Part shown: one piece after another, positions 27,756-36,679 of the stretch | Position numbering within the stretch: position 1 is the first letter of the stretch | Layout of the letters: each line of letters begins with the position of its first letter | DNA from: Pseudomonadota bacterium | GTDB taxonomy: Bacteria > Pseudomonadota > Gammaproteobacteria > Burkholderiales > Rhodocyclaceae | NCBI GenBank assembly: GCA_026399515.1 | Contig: JAPLQT010000067.1 | Span: 1-64,000 of the forward strand | Direction of reading: 5' to 3' | Length of the DNA stretch: 64,000 nt | Made by a program: the position numbers and the translations under genes | Notes under the pieces: model-generated | What the model was told of the DNA's origin: nothing | What the model saw: the letters and a program-made list of their open reading frames with translations, nothing else | The model's database searches: none

Positions 27756-28748
27756 TGGAAGCGATCATGGCCCTGCTGCAACCTCTTCAGCAATTCCTGG
27801 GACCGCTCTGGCCGCTGGTGTGGGCATTGCTGCGGATAGTCCTAATCCTGATTCCCTTGCTGTTGTGCGTTGCCTACCTGACTTTCTGGGAGCGCAAGGT
27901 CATCGGCTGGATGCAGGTCCGCATCGGCCCGAACCGGGTCGGTCCCTGGGGCCTGTTGCAACCGATCGCCGACGGCTTGAAGCTGTTCTTCAAGGAAATC
28001 ATGATTCCGACGCAGGCGAGCAAGGCCTTGTTCATCGTCGGCCCTATCATGGCGATTGCCCCGGCGGTGGCGGCATGGGCAGTGGTACCTTTCTCTCCGG
28101 GCTGGGTGCTGGCCAACGTCGATGCCGGCGTGCTCTACCTGCTGGGCATCACTTCCGTCGGCGTATATGGCGTCATCATCGCCGGCTGGGCATCCAATTC
28201 GAAATACTCCTTCCTCGGTGCGATGCGCTCGGCGGCGCAGATGGTCTCCTACGAGATCGCCATGGGCTTCGCGCTGGTGTGCGTTCTGATGATCTCCGCC
28301 AGCCTCAACCTGGAACTGGTTGCCGCTGCTGCCGATGTTCCTCGTCTACCTGATCTCGGGCGTCGCCGAGACCAATCGCGCGCCTTTCGACGTGGTCGAG
28401 GGCGAATCGGAAATCGTCGCCGGCCACATGGTGGAATACTCGGGCATGGACTTCGCGATGTTCTTCCTCGGCGAATATGCCAACATGATCCTGGTTTCGA
28501 TGATGACCTCGATCTTCTTTCTCGGCGGCTGGCTCTCACCGTTGGGTTTCCTGCCCGACAGCTTCGTCTGGCTGGCGGCCAAGACTTCCTTTATCCTGTT
28601 CCTGTTCCTCTGGTTCCGCGCTACCTTCCCGCGTTACCGTTACGACCAGATCATGCGCCTGGGTTGGAAGGTGTTCGTGCCGCTGTGCATGGTTTGGGTG
28701 CTGGTCGTCGGCATCTGGATGATGTCGCCGCTCAACATCTGGAAGTGA
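27752..28748 (+). pseudogene. nuoH: NADH-quinone oxidoreductase subunit H, broken by internal deletion/frameshift
   Basis: The N-terminal 187 residues (MMEAIMALL to MISASLNL) are read in one frame up to about 28312; the remaining 145 (from [14 protein letters not shown] to MSPLNIWK) are read in another frame from about 28311. NuoH is usually near 350 residues; these parts total about 332, and the stretch that should join them (the loop after helix 5, normally about 16-18 residues) is missing. So the lesion is a deletion of roughly 50 nt, not a multiple of three, near 28310. Both halves keep well-conserved motifs (AERKVIG-like [43 protein letters not shown]). If translated, the first frame would run on into nuoI. 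NuoH forms part of the quinone channel, so a real lesion would inactivate complex I. Assembly error is equally possible. Confidence 0.85.
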
Positions 28749-28762
28749 CACGGGAAACCATC

Positions 28763-29263
28763 ATGGGTGCGATGAAAGAATTCTTCAACAGCCTGCTTCT
28801 CAAGGAGTTGTTCAAAGGCCTGACCGTGACCGGGCGCTACATGTTCGCGCGCAAGATCACCGTCCAGTACCCGGAAGAGAAGACTCCGCAGAGCAACCGT
28901 TTTCGCGGCCTGCATGCCTTGCGCCGCTACCCGAATGGCGAGGAACGCTGCATCGCCTGCAAGCTGTGCGAGGCGGTCTGTCCGGCCCTGGCCATCACCA
29001 TCGAATCCGCCGAGCGCGAGGATGGGAATGGGCAAACTTCACGCCGCACCACGCGCTACGACATCGACCTGACCAAATGCATCTACTGCGGATTCTGCGA
29101 GGAAGCCTGCCCGGTCGACGCGATTGTCATGACGCGGGTTTTCGAGTACCACGGCGAAACTCGCGGCGATCTCTATTACACCAAGCAAATGCTGTTGGCG
29201 GTGGGCGAAAGAAACGAAACCCAAATCGCCGCGGACCGGGCGCAGGATGCCCCTTTTCGGTAA
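28763..29263 (+). CDS. nuoI: NADH-quinone oxidoreductase subunit I
   Basis: 166 residues with two [4Fe-4S] motifs, [16 protein letters not shown] (N6a) and [16 protein letters not shown] (N6b), linking NuoG to NuoB. An amphipathic N-terminal helix [16 protein letters not shown] contacts the membrane. ATG 28763 is used; ATG 28772 is possible. Because of the nuoH lesion this gene is in frame with the first nuoH part, and a naive caller would fuse them. Confidence 0.94.
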   Translation: MGAMKEFFNSLLLKELFKGLTVTGRYMFARKITVQYPEEKTPQSNRFRGLHALRRYPNGEERCIACKLCEAVCPALAITIESAEREDGNGQTSRRTTRYDIDLTKCIYCGFCEEACPVDAIVMTRVFEYHGETRGDLYYTKQMLLAVGERNETQIAADRAQDAPFR

Positions 29264-29269
29264 GCCGCA

Positions 29270-29872
29270 ATGGACTTCATAACCGCCACCTTTTATTTCC
29301 TTGCAACCATCCTGGTGCTTGCCAGCCTGCGCGTGATCACCGCCCGCAATCCGGTGCAGGCCGCGCTCTTCCTGGTGCTGGCTTTCTTCACCGCCAGCGG
29401 CTTGTGGATGCTGCTACAGGCCGAGTTCCTCGCCATCGTGCTGGTGATGGTGTATGTCGGGGCGGTCATGGTGCTGTTCCTGTTTGTGGTGATGATGCTG
29501 GACATCAACATCGAGCGCATACGCCAAGGATTCTGGGGCTATCTGCCGCTGGGCGCGGCCATCGGCGCGCTGATGGCCGTGGAGATGGCGGTGGTGCTCG
29601 GCGGCCGCTACTTCTGGGTGGATGCGATGCCCAGTCCAGGCGCCCCACCGCCGGGTTATAGCAATACCAAGGAACTTGGCCGCCTGCTATTCACCGACTA
29701 TGTTTATCCGTTCGAACTGGCCTCGGTGATCCTGTTGGTGGCGATCGTCGCCGCCGTGATGCTGACCATGCGCCGGCGCAGGGACACCAAATACCTGAAC
29801 CCGCGCCAGCAGATCGCCGTGCAACGCAATGACCGCATCCGGATGGTGACGATGCCTACGGACAAGGAATAG
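29270..29872 (+). CDS. nuoJ: NADH-quinone oxidoreductase subunit J
   Basis: 200-residue membrane subunit with five predicted helices. The helix-3 signature EFLAIVLVMVYVGAVMVLFLFVVMML contains the pi-bulge region important for coupling. A hydrophilic C-terminal tail is present. It starts 6 bp after nuoI. Confidence 0.94.
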   Translation: MDFITATFYFLATILVLASLRVITARNPVQAALFLVLAFFTASGLWMLLQAEFLAIVLVMVYVGAVMVLFLFVVMMLDINIERIRQGFWGYLPLGAAIGALMAVEMAVVLGGRYFWVDAMPSPGAPPPGYSNTKELGRLLFTDYVYPFELASVILLVAIVAAVMLTMRRRRDTKYLNPRQQIAVQRNDRIRMVTMPTDKE

Positions 29873-29881
29873 GGGACAGAC

Positions 29882-30193
29882 ATGCTCACCTTGTCGCTTT
29901 CTCATTACCTGATACTCGGCGCGATTCTGTTCGCCCTCTCCGTGGTTGGCATCTTCCTCAACCGCAAGAACCTGATCGTGCTCCTGATGGCGATAGAGCT
30001 GATGCTGCTGGCGGTGAACATGAACTTCGTCGCCTTTTCGCATTACCTCGGCGATCCCTCGGGCCAGTTGTTCGTCTTCTTCATCCTGACGGTGGCGGCG
30101 GCGGAATCGGCGATCGGTCTGGCGATCCTGGTGGCGCTGTTCCGCAATCTCTCCACCATCCACGTCGACGACCTCGACAGCCTCAAGGGATAG
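29882..30193 (+). CDS. nuoK: NADH-quinone oxidoreductase subunit K
   Basis: 103 residues, three helices. The proton-channel glutamates lie in [16 protein letters not shown] and in the third helix [20 protein letters not shown], as in the MrpC/NuoK family. GGGACAG lies before the ATG. Confidence 0.95.
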   Translation: MLTLSLSHYLILGAILFALSVVGIFLNRKNLIVLLMAIELMLLAVNMNFVAFSHYLGDPSGQLFVFFILTVAAAESAIGLAILVALFRNLSTIHVDDLDSLKG

Positions 30194-30201
30194 GCCCGCC
30201 G

Positions 30202-32202
30202 ATGGACATGCATACTCTTTACCTGATCGTGCCGCTGGCGCCGCTGTTCGGCGCGATCGTCGCCGGTCTGTTCGGCAAGGCCATCGGACGTAGCGGCGCC
30301 CACTGGGTGACCTGCCTCGGCGTTGGCGTATCCTTTGTCGTTTCCTGCGTGATATTCCAGGATGTCCAGGCCGGCCATATTTTCAACGGCAGCGTCTATA
30401 CGTGGATGGAGACAGGCGGCCTGAAGCTCGAAGTCGGCTTCCTCATCGATCCGTTGACGGTGATGATGATGCTGGTGGTGAGTTTCGTTTCACTGATGGT
30501 GCACATCTATACCATCGGCTACATGGCGGATGACCCGGGTTACCAGCGCTTCTTCAGCTATATCGCGCTGTTCACTTTCTCGATGCTGATGCTGGTGATG
30601 TCCAACAACTTCGTGCAGTTGTTCTTCGGCTGGGAGGCGGTGGGCCTGGTGTCCTATCTGTTGATCGGTTTCTGGTATACGAGGCCAACGGCGATTCACG
30701 CCAACCTCAAGGCTTTCCTGGTGAATCGTGTCGGCGACTTCGGATTCCTGCTGGGCATCGGCCTGATCGCCGCCTATGCCGGTACGCTGGACTACGCTCA
30801 GGTATTCGCACTGCGCGAGAAACTCGCCGGCCAGAGCATCGAATTATTCACCGGCACGCCGTGGATGTTGACCTCGGTGATCTGCATTTGTCTCTTCATC
30901 GGCGCCATGGGCAAATCGGCGCAGGTTCCGCTACATGTCTGGCTGCCCGATTCGATGGAAGGCCCGACGCCGATCTCCGCCCTGATCCACGCCGCGACCA
31001 TGGTCACCGCCGGCATCTTCATGGTGACACGTATGTCGCCCTTGTTCGAATTGTCGGAGGCGGCACTTTCCTTCGTGCTGGTGATCGGCGCCATTACCGC
31101 GCTGTTCATGGGCTTTCTCGGCATCGTGCAGAACGACATCAAGCGCGTGGTGGCCTATTCGACGCTCTCCCAACTCGGCTACATGACTGTCGCACTGGGC
31201 GCTTCGGCGTACTCGGTGGCGGTATTCCACCTGATGACCCACGCCTTCTTCAAGGCCCTGCTGTTCCTCGGCGCCGGCTCGGTGATCATGGGCTGCCACC
31301 ACAACCAGGACATCCGCTACATGGGCGGACTCTGGAAGCACATGAAGATCACCTGGGTTACTTCCCTGCTGGGTTCCCTGGCCTTGATCGGCTTCCCCTT
31401 CTTTTCCGGTTTCTACTCCAAGGATTCGATCATCGAAGCGGTGCAACTATCGCATATCCCCGGTTCGGGCTTCGCCTATTTCGCCGTGGTCGCCGGCGTA
31501 TTCATCACGGCTTTCTACTCCTTCCGCATGTATTTCCTGGTATTCCATGGCAAGGAACGTTACGACCAGGTGCCGCGCGACGAGCATGCCGGCCACCACG
31601 ATGCGCACGACGAACATCATGCCGGAACACCGCACGAATCCCCCGCTGTGGTGTGGGTGCCGCTGGTGATGCTGGCGATTCCCTCCGTCGTGATCGGCTA
31701 CCTGACCATCGGTCCGATGTTGTTCGGCGGCTATTTCGGCGATTCCATCGTCATCGGCCACGAGCACCATGCGCTGGCGCACATGAAGGAAGAATTCCAC
31801 ACGTCCTTCGTCATGGCCATGCACGGCGTCACCGCGCTGCCCTTCATCCTGGCGATGGCGGGCGTGGCGCTGGCCTGGCTGTTCTACTTGAAACGGCCGG
31901 ACATTCCGGCGACATTGATGAAGACCTTCAAGCCGATCCATACCTTGCTCGAAAACAAGTACTACTTCGACAAATTCAACGAATGGTTTTTCGCCGGTGG
32001 CGCCCGCCTGCTGGGCCGCGGATTGTGGAAGGGCGGCGACCAGATGCTGATCGACGGCGTGCTGGTGAATGGTTCGGCGCGCCTGGTGGGATGGATAGCC
32101 TCAGTGGTCCGCCTGTTCCAGAGCGGCCACATTTACCAGTATGCGTTTTCAATGATATTCGGCGTCTTCGTGTTACTGACGCTCTGGTTCAACCGAGCCT
32201 GA
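30202..32202 (+). CDS. nuoL: NADH-quinone oxidoreductase subunit L
   Basis: 666-residue antiporter-like subunit with about 16 helices and the long lateral helix at its C-terminus. Key residues: Glu in FFGWEAVGLVSYLLIGFW, Lys in GAMGKSAQVPLHVWLPDSMEGPTP. A His/Asp-rich loop (DEHAGHHDAHDEHHAG) lies near residue 460, as in many betaproteobacterial homologues. GGGATAGG precedes ATG 30202. Confidence 0.95.
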   Translation: MDMHTLYLIVPLAPLFGAIVAGLFGKAIGRSGAHWVTCLGVGVSFVVSCVIFQDVQAGHIFNGSVYTWMETGGLKLEVGFLIDPLTVMMMLVVSFVSLMVHIYTIGYMADDPGYQRFFSYIALFTFSMLMLVMSNNFVQLFFGWEAVGLVSYLLIGFWYTRPTAIHANLKAFLVNRVGDFGFLLGIGLIAAYAGTLDYAQVFALREKLAGQSIELFTGTPWMLTSVICICLFIGAMGKSAQVPLHVWLPDSMEGPTPISALIHAATMVTAGIFMVTRMSPLFELSEAALSFVLVIGAITALFMGFLGIVQNDIKRVVAYSTLSQLGYMTVALGASAYSVAVFHLMTHAFFKALLFLGAGSVIMGCHHNQDIRYMGGLWKHMKITWVTSLLGSLALIGFPFFSGFYSKDSIIEAVQLSHIPGSGFAYFAVVAGVFITAFYSFRMYFLVFHGKERYDQVPRDEHAGHHDAHDEHHAGTPHESPAVVWVPLVMLAIPSVVIGYLTIGPMLFGGYFGDSIVIGHEHHALAHMKEEFHTSFVMAMHGVTALPFILAMAGVALAWLFYLKRPDIPATLMKTFKPIHTLLENKYYFDKFNEWFFAGGARLLGRGLWKGGDQMLIDGVLVNGSARLVGWIASVVRLFQSGHIYQYAFSMIFGVFVLLTLWFNRA

Positions 32203-32224
32203 AGCGCCACAGGAATCCATAGAG

Positions 32225-33706
32225 ATGATCGCTTCCTACCTGCTCAGCCTTTCGATCTGGTTGCCCATCGCCGGCGCCCTGGTCGTTCTCGCCACCGGCT
32301 CCGACCGCAGCCCGGGTACGACCCGCTGGCTGTCACTGGTGTTCGCCTTGCTCGGCTTCCTGGTGACCGTCCCGTTGTATACCGGCTTCGACGCCAGCAA
32401 GAGCGCCATGCAGTTTGTCGAGACGGTGCCCTGGATTCCGCAATACAACATCAATTATTTCCTCGGTGTGGATGGTATCTCGGTGCTGTTCATCCTGCTC
32501 AACAGTTTCATCACCGTGCTGGTGGTGCTGGCCGGCTGGAAGGTGATTCAAAAGAAGGTTGCCCAGTACATGGCAGCTTTCCTGGTCATGTCGGGTCTCA
32601 TGAACGGCATCTTCTGTGCCCTGGATGCGGCCTTGTTCTACGTCTTCTTCGAGGCCTCGCTGATCCCGATGTACATCATCATCGGCGTCTGGGGCGGGCC
32701 GAACCGCGTCTATGCGGCATTCAAGTTCTTCCTCTACACGCTGGCCGGCTCGCTGTTGATGCTGATTGCGCTGATGTATTTGTTCCTGCAATCGGGCGGC
32801 AGCTTCAATATCCTGGAATGGCATACCCTGCCGCTCGCCATGCCGGCGCAGACCTTGCTGTTCGTGGCTTTCCTGGTGGCCTTCGCCGTCAAGGTACCGA
32901 TGTGGCCGGTGCATACCTGGCTGCCCGATGCCCACGTCGAAGCGCCGACCGGCGGATCGGCGGTGTTGGCGGCGATTATGCTCAAGCTCGGCGCCTACGG
33001 CTTCCTGAGGTTCTCGCTGCCGATCGCGCCTGACGCCAGCCACGCCTTGTCCGGCATGATGATCGCATTGAGCCTGATTGCGGTGATCTACATCGGCTTT
33101 GTCGCCCTGGTACAGAGCGACATGAAGAAACTGATCGCCTATTCGTCGATCTCGCACATGGGTTTCGTCACCCTGGGGTTCTTCATCTTCAACCAGATCG
33201 GCTATGAAGGGGCGCTGGTGCAGATGATTTCCCACGGCTTCGTTTCGGCGGCCATGTTCCTGTGCGTCGGCGTCATGTATGACCGCATGCACAGCCGCGA
33301 GATCGCGGATTATGGCGGTGTCGTCAACACCATGCCCAAGTTCGCAGCCTTCTTCCTGCTCTTCGCCATGGCCAACTGCGGTCTTCCGGCGACCTCCGGC
33401 TTCGTCGGGGAATTCATGGTGGCCTTGGGCGCCATCAAGTACAACTTCTGGGTCGGCTTCGCCGCCGCGACCACTCTGATCGTCGGTGCCGCGTATACGT
33501 TGTGGATGTATAAGCGCGTGGCTTTCGGTGCCATCGGCAACAAGCATGTGGCGGAACTTGCCGACATCGATAACCGTGAATTCCTGGTTCTAGGGCTGCT
33601 GGCGCTATGCGTGCTCGGCATGGGCCTGTATCCGTTCCCTTTCACCGATGTGATGCATGCTTCGGTCGACCACTTGCTCAAGCACGTGGCCATCAGCAAG
33701 CTATGA
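32225..33706 (+). CDS. nuoM: NADH-quinone oxidoreductase subunit M
   Basis: 493-residue antiporter-like proton-pumping subunit, 14 helices. Family motifs: FFEASLIPMYIIIGVWGG with the essential Glu, and FAVKVPMWPVHTWLPDAHVEAPTGGS with the channel Lys. AGGAA lies 9 nt before the ATG. Confidence 0.95.
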   Translation: MIASYLLSLSIWLPIAGALVVLATGSDRSPGTTRWLSLVFALLGFLVTVPLYTGFDASKSAMQFVETVPWIPQYNINYFLGVDGISVLFILLNSFITVLVVLAGWKVIQKKVAQYMAAFLVMSGLMNGIFCALDAALFYVFFEASLIPMYIIIGVWGGPNRVYAAFKFFLYTLAGSLLMLIALMYLFLQSGGSFNILEWHTLPLAMPAQTLLFVAFLVAFAVKVPMWPVHTWLPDAHVEAPTGGSAVLAAIMLKLGAYGFLRFSLPIAPDASHALSGMMIALSLIAVIYIGFVALVQSDMKKLIAYSSISHMGFVTLGFFIFNQIGYEGALVQMISHGFVSAAMFLCVGVMYDRMHSREIADYGGVVNTMPKFAAFFLLFAMANCGLPATSGFVGEFMVALGAIKYNFWVGFAAATTLIVGAAYTLWMYKRVAFGAIGNKHVAELADIDNREFLVLGLLALCVLGMGLYPFPFTDVMHASVDHLLKHVAISKL

Positions 33707-33724
33707 CCGGCCTGGACTAAGCAC

Positions 33725-35194
33725 ATGAACTTTGTCATGCCCGATTTCTACCCTGCCATCCCGGAGATGTTTCTACTGGCGATGGCCTGCGTCATCCTGC
33801 TGGTCGACCTGGTGCTGCCTCCTTCACGGCGCTGGCTGATCGCCTTTCTGACGCAGGCGACCCTGGTCGGATGCGCTATTCTCACCTTCGCCACGGCCGA
33901 CGGACAAGTGGTGCTGACCTTCAGCAACATGTTCGTCGATGACCTGCTCAGCGACTTCCTGAAACTGCTGGTGTACTTCTCCGTGGTGATCATGCTGGTT
34001 TACAGTCGCAGCTACCTGGTCGCGCGTGGCCTGGAAAAAAGCGAGTTCTACCTGCTGGTGCTGTTCGCCACCCTGGGCATGATGGTGATGATTTCCGCCA
34101 GCCATTTCCTCAGCCTGTATATCGGTCTGGAATTGCTGTCCTTGTCCCTCTATGCCCTGGTCGCACTCGATCGCGATTCGGCGCGAGCCACCGAAGCGGC
34201 GATGAAATACTTCGTTCTTGGCGCGATGGCTTCCGGCTTGCTGCTATATGGAATGTCGATGATCTACGGCGCCACCGGCACCCTCGAAATCGGTGGCGTT
34301 GCCCAGGCCATTTACCATGGGGTTGCCAACAAGAGCGTGCTGATATTCGGCTTGGTGTTCCTGGTCTCCGGCCTGGCCTTCAAGCTCGGCGTGGTGCCGT
34401 TCCACATGTGGATACCCGACGTCTATCATGGCGCGCCGACCCCCATCACGCTGTTCATCGGTTCGGCGCCGAAACTGGCGGCTTTCGCCATGGCCTTGCG
34501 CCTGCTGGTGTATGGACTGTTCGAATTGGCGGCCGAGTGGCAGCAGATGCTGATGATCCTGTCCGTGCTGTCGATAGCCGTAGGCAATCTCGCCGCCATT
34601 GCCCAGACCAACCTCAAGCGCATGCTGGCCTATTCGGCCATCTCGCATATGGGTTACATGCTGCTCGGGTTGATCAGCGGCGTCGTCGGCGGAGATCGTC
34701 ACTTTGCGCTGAACGCCTACAGTTCGGCGATGTTCTACACCATCTCCTACGTCCTGATGAGCCTGGGAACGTTCGGCATGATCCTGTTGCTGTCGCGTGC
34801 CGGCCACGAAGCCGAGAACCTGGATGACTTCAAGGGCCTGAGCCAGCGCAGTCCGTGGTTTGCGCTGATGATGGGCATCCTGATGTTCTCCATGGCCGGC
34901 GTACCGTTCTTCGTTGGCTTCTGGGCCAAGTTCGCGGTCTTGTTGGCCGTCGTCGATACAGGCCAGGTCTGGCTCGCCGTGGTGGCAGTATTCTTCTCCC
35001 TGATCGGCGCCTTCTATTACTTGCGTGTTGTCAAATTGATGTGGTTCGATCCTCCGCTCGACTCCGCTCCGCTCGAAGCCGGCTTCGACATGCGCCTGCT
35101 GCTGTCGGCCAACGGCCTGGCAGTGGCCTTGCTGGGCGCTTTCCCGCAGGCGATCATGACGCTGTGCACCTTCACCTTGCTGCGTTCCCTGTAG
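33725..35194 (+). CDS. nuoN: NADH-quinone oxidoreductase subunit N
   Basis: 489-residue antiporter-like subunit and last gene of the nuo operon. Typical stretches: [19 protein letters not shown] and [25 protein letters not shown] with the channel Lys. ATG 33725 used; ATG 33737 is an alternative. Confidence 0.95.
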   Translation: MNFVMPDFYPAIPEMFLLAMACVILLVDLVLPPSRRWLIAFLTQATLVGCAILTFATADGQVVLTFSNMFVDDLLSDFLKLLVYFSVVIMLVYSRSYLVARGLEKSEFYLLVLFATLGMMVMISASHFLSLYIGLELLSLSLYALVALDRDSARATEAAMKYFVLGAMASGLLLYGMSMIYGATGTLEIGGVAQAIYHGVANKSVLIFGLVFLVSGLAFKLGVVPFHMWIPDVYHGAPTPITLFIGSAPKLAAFAMALRLLVYGLFELAAEWQQMLMILSVLSIAVGNLAAIAQTNLKRMLAYSAISHMGYMLLGLISGVVGGDRHFALNAYSSAMFYTISYVLMSLGTFGMILLLSRAGHEAENLDDFKGLSQRSPWFALMMGILMFSMAGVPFFVGFWAKFAVLLAVVDTGQVWLAVVAVFFSLIGAFYYLRVVKLMWFDPPLDSAPLEAGFDMRLLLSANGLAVALLGAFPQAIMTLCTFTLLRSL

Positions 35195-35231
35195 CATTGC
35201 CGTTCAGCGAACTGGAACGACACCCCCGCAT

Positions 35232-35795
35232 TTGAGTACGGACGACCTGACCGAGACTTGTTTGTCGAGTGAGGAGGTCTTCAGCGGCCGCCTGCTCAGA
35301 GTGAAATCAGACCGCGTGAGCTTGCCTGATGGCGCCGAGGGTATTCGCGAGCACGTCGTTCACCCGGGGGCGGTGGTGATGCTGGCGGCGCTGGACAACG
35401 GCAAGCTGTTGTTCGAGCGCCAGTTCCGCTATCCCCTGGGCCAGGTATTTCTCGAACTGCCCGCCGGCAAGATCGATGAGGGCGAACACCCTCTGGATAC
35501 GGCGCGGCGCGAACTACGCGAAGAGACCGGCTACAAGGCCAAGAGCTGGCGCCATCTGGGCATCATGCATCCATGCATCGGCTACTCCAATGAGTGCATC
35601 GAAATCTTTCTTGCCCACGGCTTGTCCTACGTAGGCCACGAGCCGGATCCCGGAGAGTTCCTCGAAGTCATCGAGCTGTCTCTGGCGGACGCCATGCTGG
35701 CTGTGCGCGACGGTGAAATCACCGATGGCAAGACCCTGGCAGGCCTGCTATGGGCGGAGAAGATATTTTCCGGAGCCTGGCAGGTTCCTGCCTGA
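35232..35795 (+). CDS. Nudix hydrolase, ADP-ribose pyrophosphatase-like
   Basis: 187 residues with a complete Nudix box: GKIDEGE, then seven residues, then RELREETGYK (about residues 76-98), which binds Mg2+ and hydrolyses nucleoside diphosphates linked to a moiety X. The N-terminal FSGRLLRVKSDRVSLPDG and VVMLAALDNGKLLFERQFRYPLG match the NudF/ADP-ribose pyrophosphatase group. The start is TTG 35232; no ATG lies close by. It follows nuoN by 37 bp and may be read through from the nuo operon, an arrangement seen in other betaproteobacteria; turnover of NAD-derived ADP-ribose would fit. Confidence 0.88.
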   Translation: MSTDDLTETCLSSEEVFSGRLLRVKSDRVSLPDGAEGIREHVVHPGAVVMLAALDNGKLLFERQFRYPLGQVFLELPAGKIDEGEHPLDTARRELREETGYKAKSWRHLGIMHPCIGYSNECIEIFLAHGLSYVGHEPDPGEFLEVIELSLADAMLAVRDGEITDGKTLAGLLWAEKIFSGAWQVPA

Positions 35796-35835
35796 ATCCG
35801 CGTGCGGTGGGTTCCACTGTTGCTACTGACAATCG

Positions 35836-36666
35836 CTATTCCTGGACTGTTGGCAAGCGGATAAGATAGCCGCCCGATTTCTCGTCCCGCGCCAGCGCGA
35901 GCAATTTGCGCTTCTGCGCATCTTCGAGCAGTTCGCCGAACGAGCGGTAGCCGTAGTAAGACTCGTTAAAGCCCGGCTGTCGCCGTTTCATGGTCTGCTT
36001 GACCATCGAGCCCCAGATCTTCTCGTCCTCGCCGCGTTCGGCGGTGAGTGCCTCTACGGTTCCGACAATGAAATCGAGCGCTTCCTGGCGTTTGTCATCC
36101 TCGCTTTCCGGTGCCGCTTTCTTCGCCGAGCCTGCCGGGCCGGCTTTTGAAGGTGCTTTCTTGCCGGCACGTTGTTTCTTGGCTTCCTGTTCGCGCACCA
36201 AGTCGTCATAGAAAATGAATTCGTCGCAGTTGGCGGAGAGCAGGTCGGAAGTCGAGTCCTTGACGCCGATACCGATGACCAACTTGTTGTTCTCGCGCAG
36301 CTTGGAAACCAGCGGCGAAAAATCGGAATCGCCGCTGATGATGACGAAGGTATCGACATGCGCTTTGGTGTAGCAGAGATCCAGCGCATCGACGACCATG
36401 CGGATATCTGCCGAGTTCTTGCCGGACTGCCGGACATGCGGGATCTCGATCAACTCGAAGGCCGCCTCATGCATTGTCGCCTTGAACTCCTTGTAGCGGT
36501 CCCAGTCGCAGTACGCTTTCTTGACCACGATGCTGCCTTTCAGCAGCAGACGTTCCAATACTTTCTTGATGTCGAACTGCCCATACTTGGCGTCGCGCAC
36601 CCCGAGCGCCACGTTCTCGAAATCGCAGAACAGCGCCATATTGGTGATTTCAGGTTGTCCGGCCAT
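35836..36666 (-). CDS. NYN-domain putative RNase with C-terminal OST-HTH/LOTUS-like domain
   Basis: 276 residues. The N-terminal NYN (PIN-like) domain shows the acidic residues expected of the nuclease site: ALFCDFENVAL (about 11-21), SADIRMVVDALDL, and IISGDSDFSPLVSKLRE (about 109-125). A Lys/Ala-rich linker follows (about 172-195), then a winged-helix OST-HTH/LOTUS-like domain (WGSMVKQTMKRRQPGFNESYYGYRSFGELLEDA). This layout is known from the LabA-like group, probably acting on RNA. It is monocistronic, 14 bp upstream of nothing related, and tail-to-tail with the Nudix gene. Confidence 0.85.
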   Translation of the reverse strand: MAGQPEITNMALFCDFENVALGVRDAKYGQFDIKKVLERLLLKGSIVVKKAYCDWDRYKEFKATMHEAAFELIEIPHVRQSGKNSADIRMVVDALDLCYTKAHVDTFVIISGDSDFSPLVSKLRENNKLVIGIGVKDSTSDLLSANCDEFIFYDDLVREQEAKKQRAGKKAPSKAGPAGSAKKAAPESEDDKRQEALDFIVGTVEALTAERGEDEKIWGSMVKQTMKRRQPGFNESYYGYRSFGELLEDAQKRKLLALARDEKSGGYLIRLPTVQE

Positions 36667-36679
36667 GGTTCCTCCGTGT

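Noticed and set aside
27674-29263. A 529-residue reading frame that joins the first part of nuoH to nuoI
   Set aside because: The middle part (after [11 protein letters not shown]) is out-of-frame nuoH; it arises only from the nuoH deletion. nuoI has its own start at 28763.
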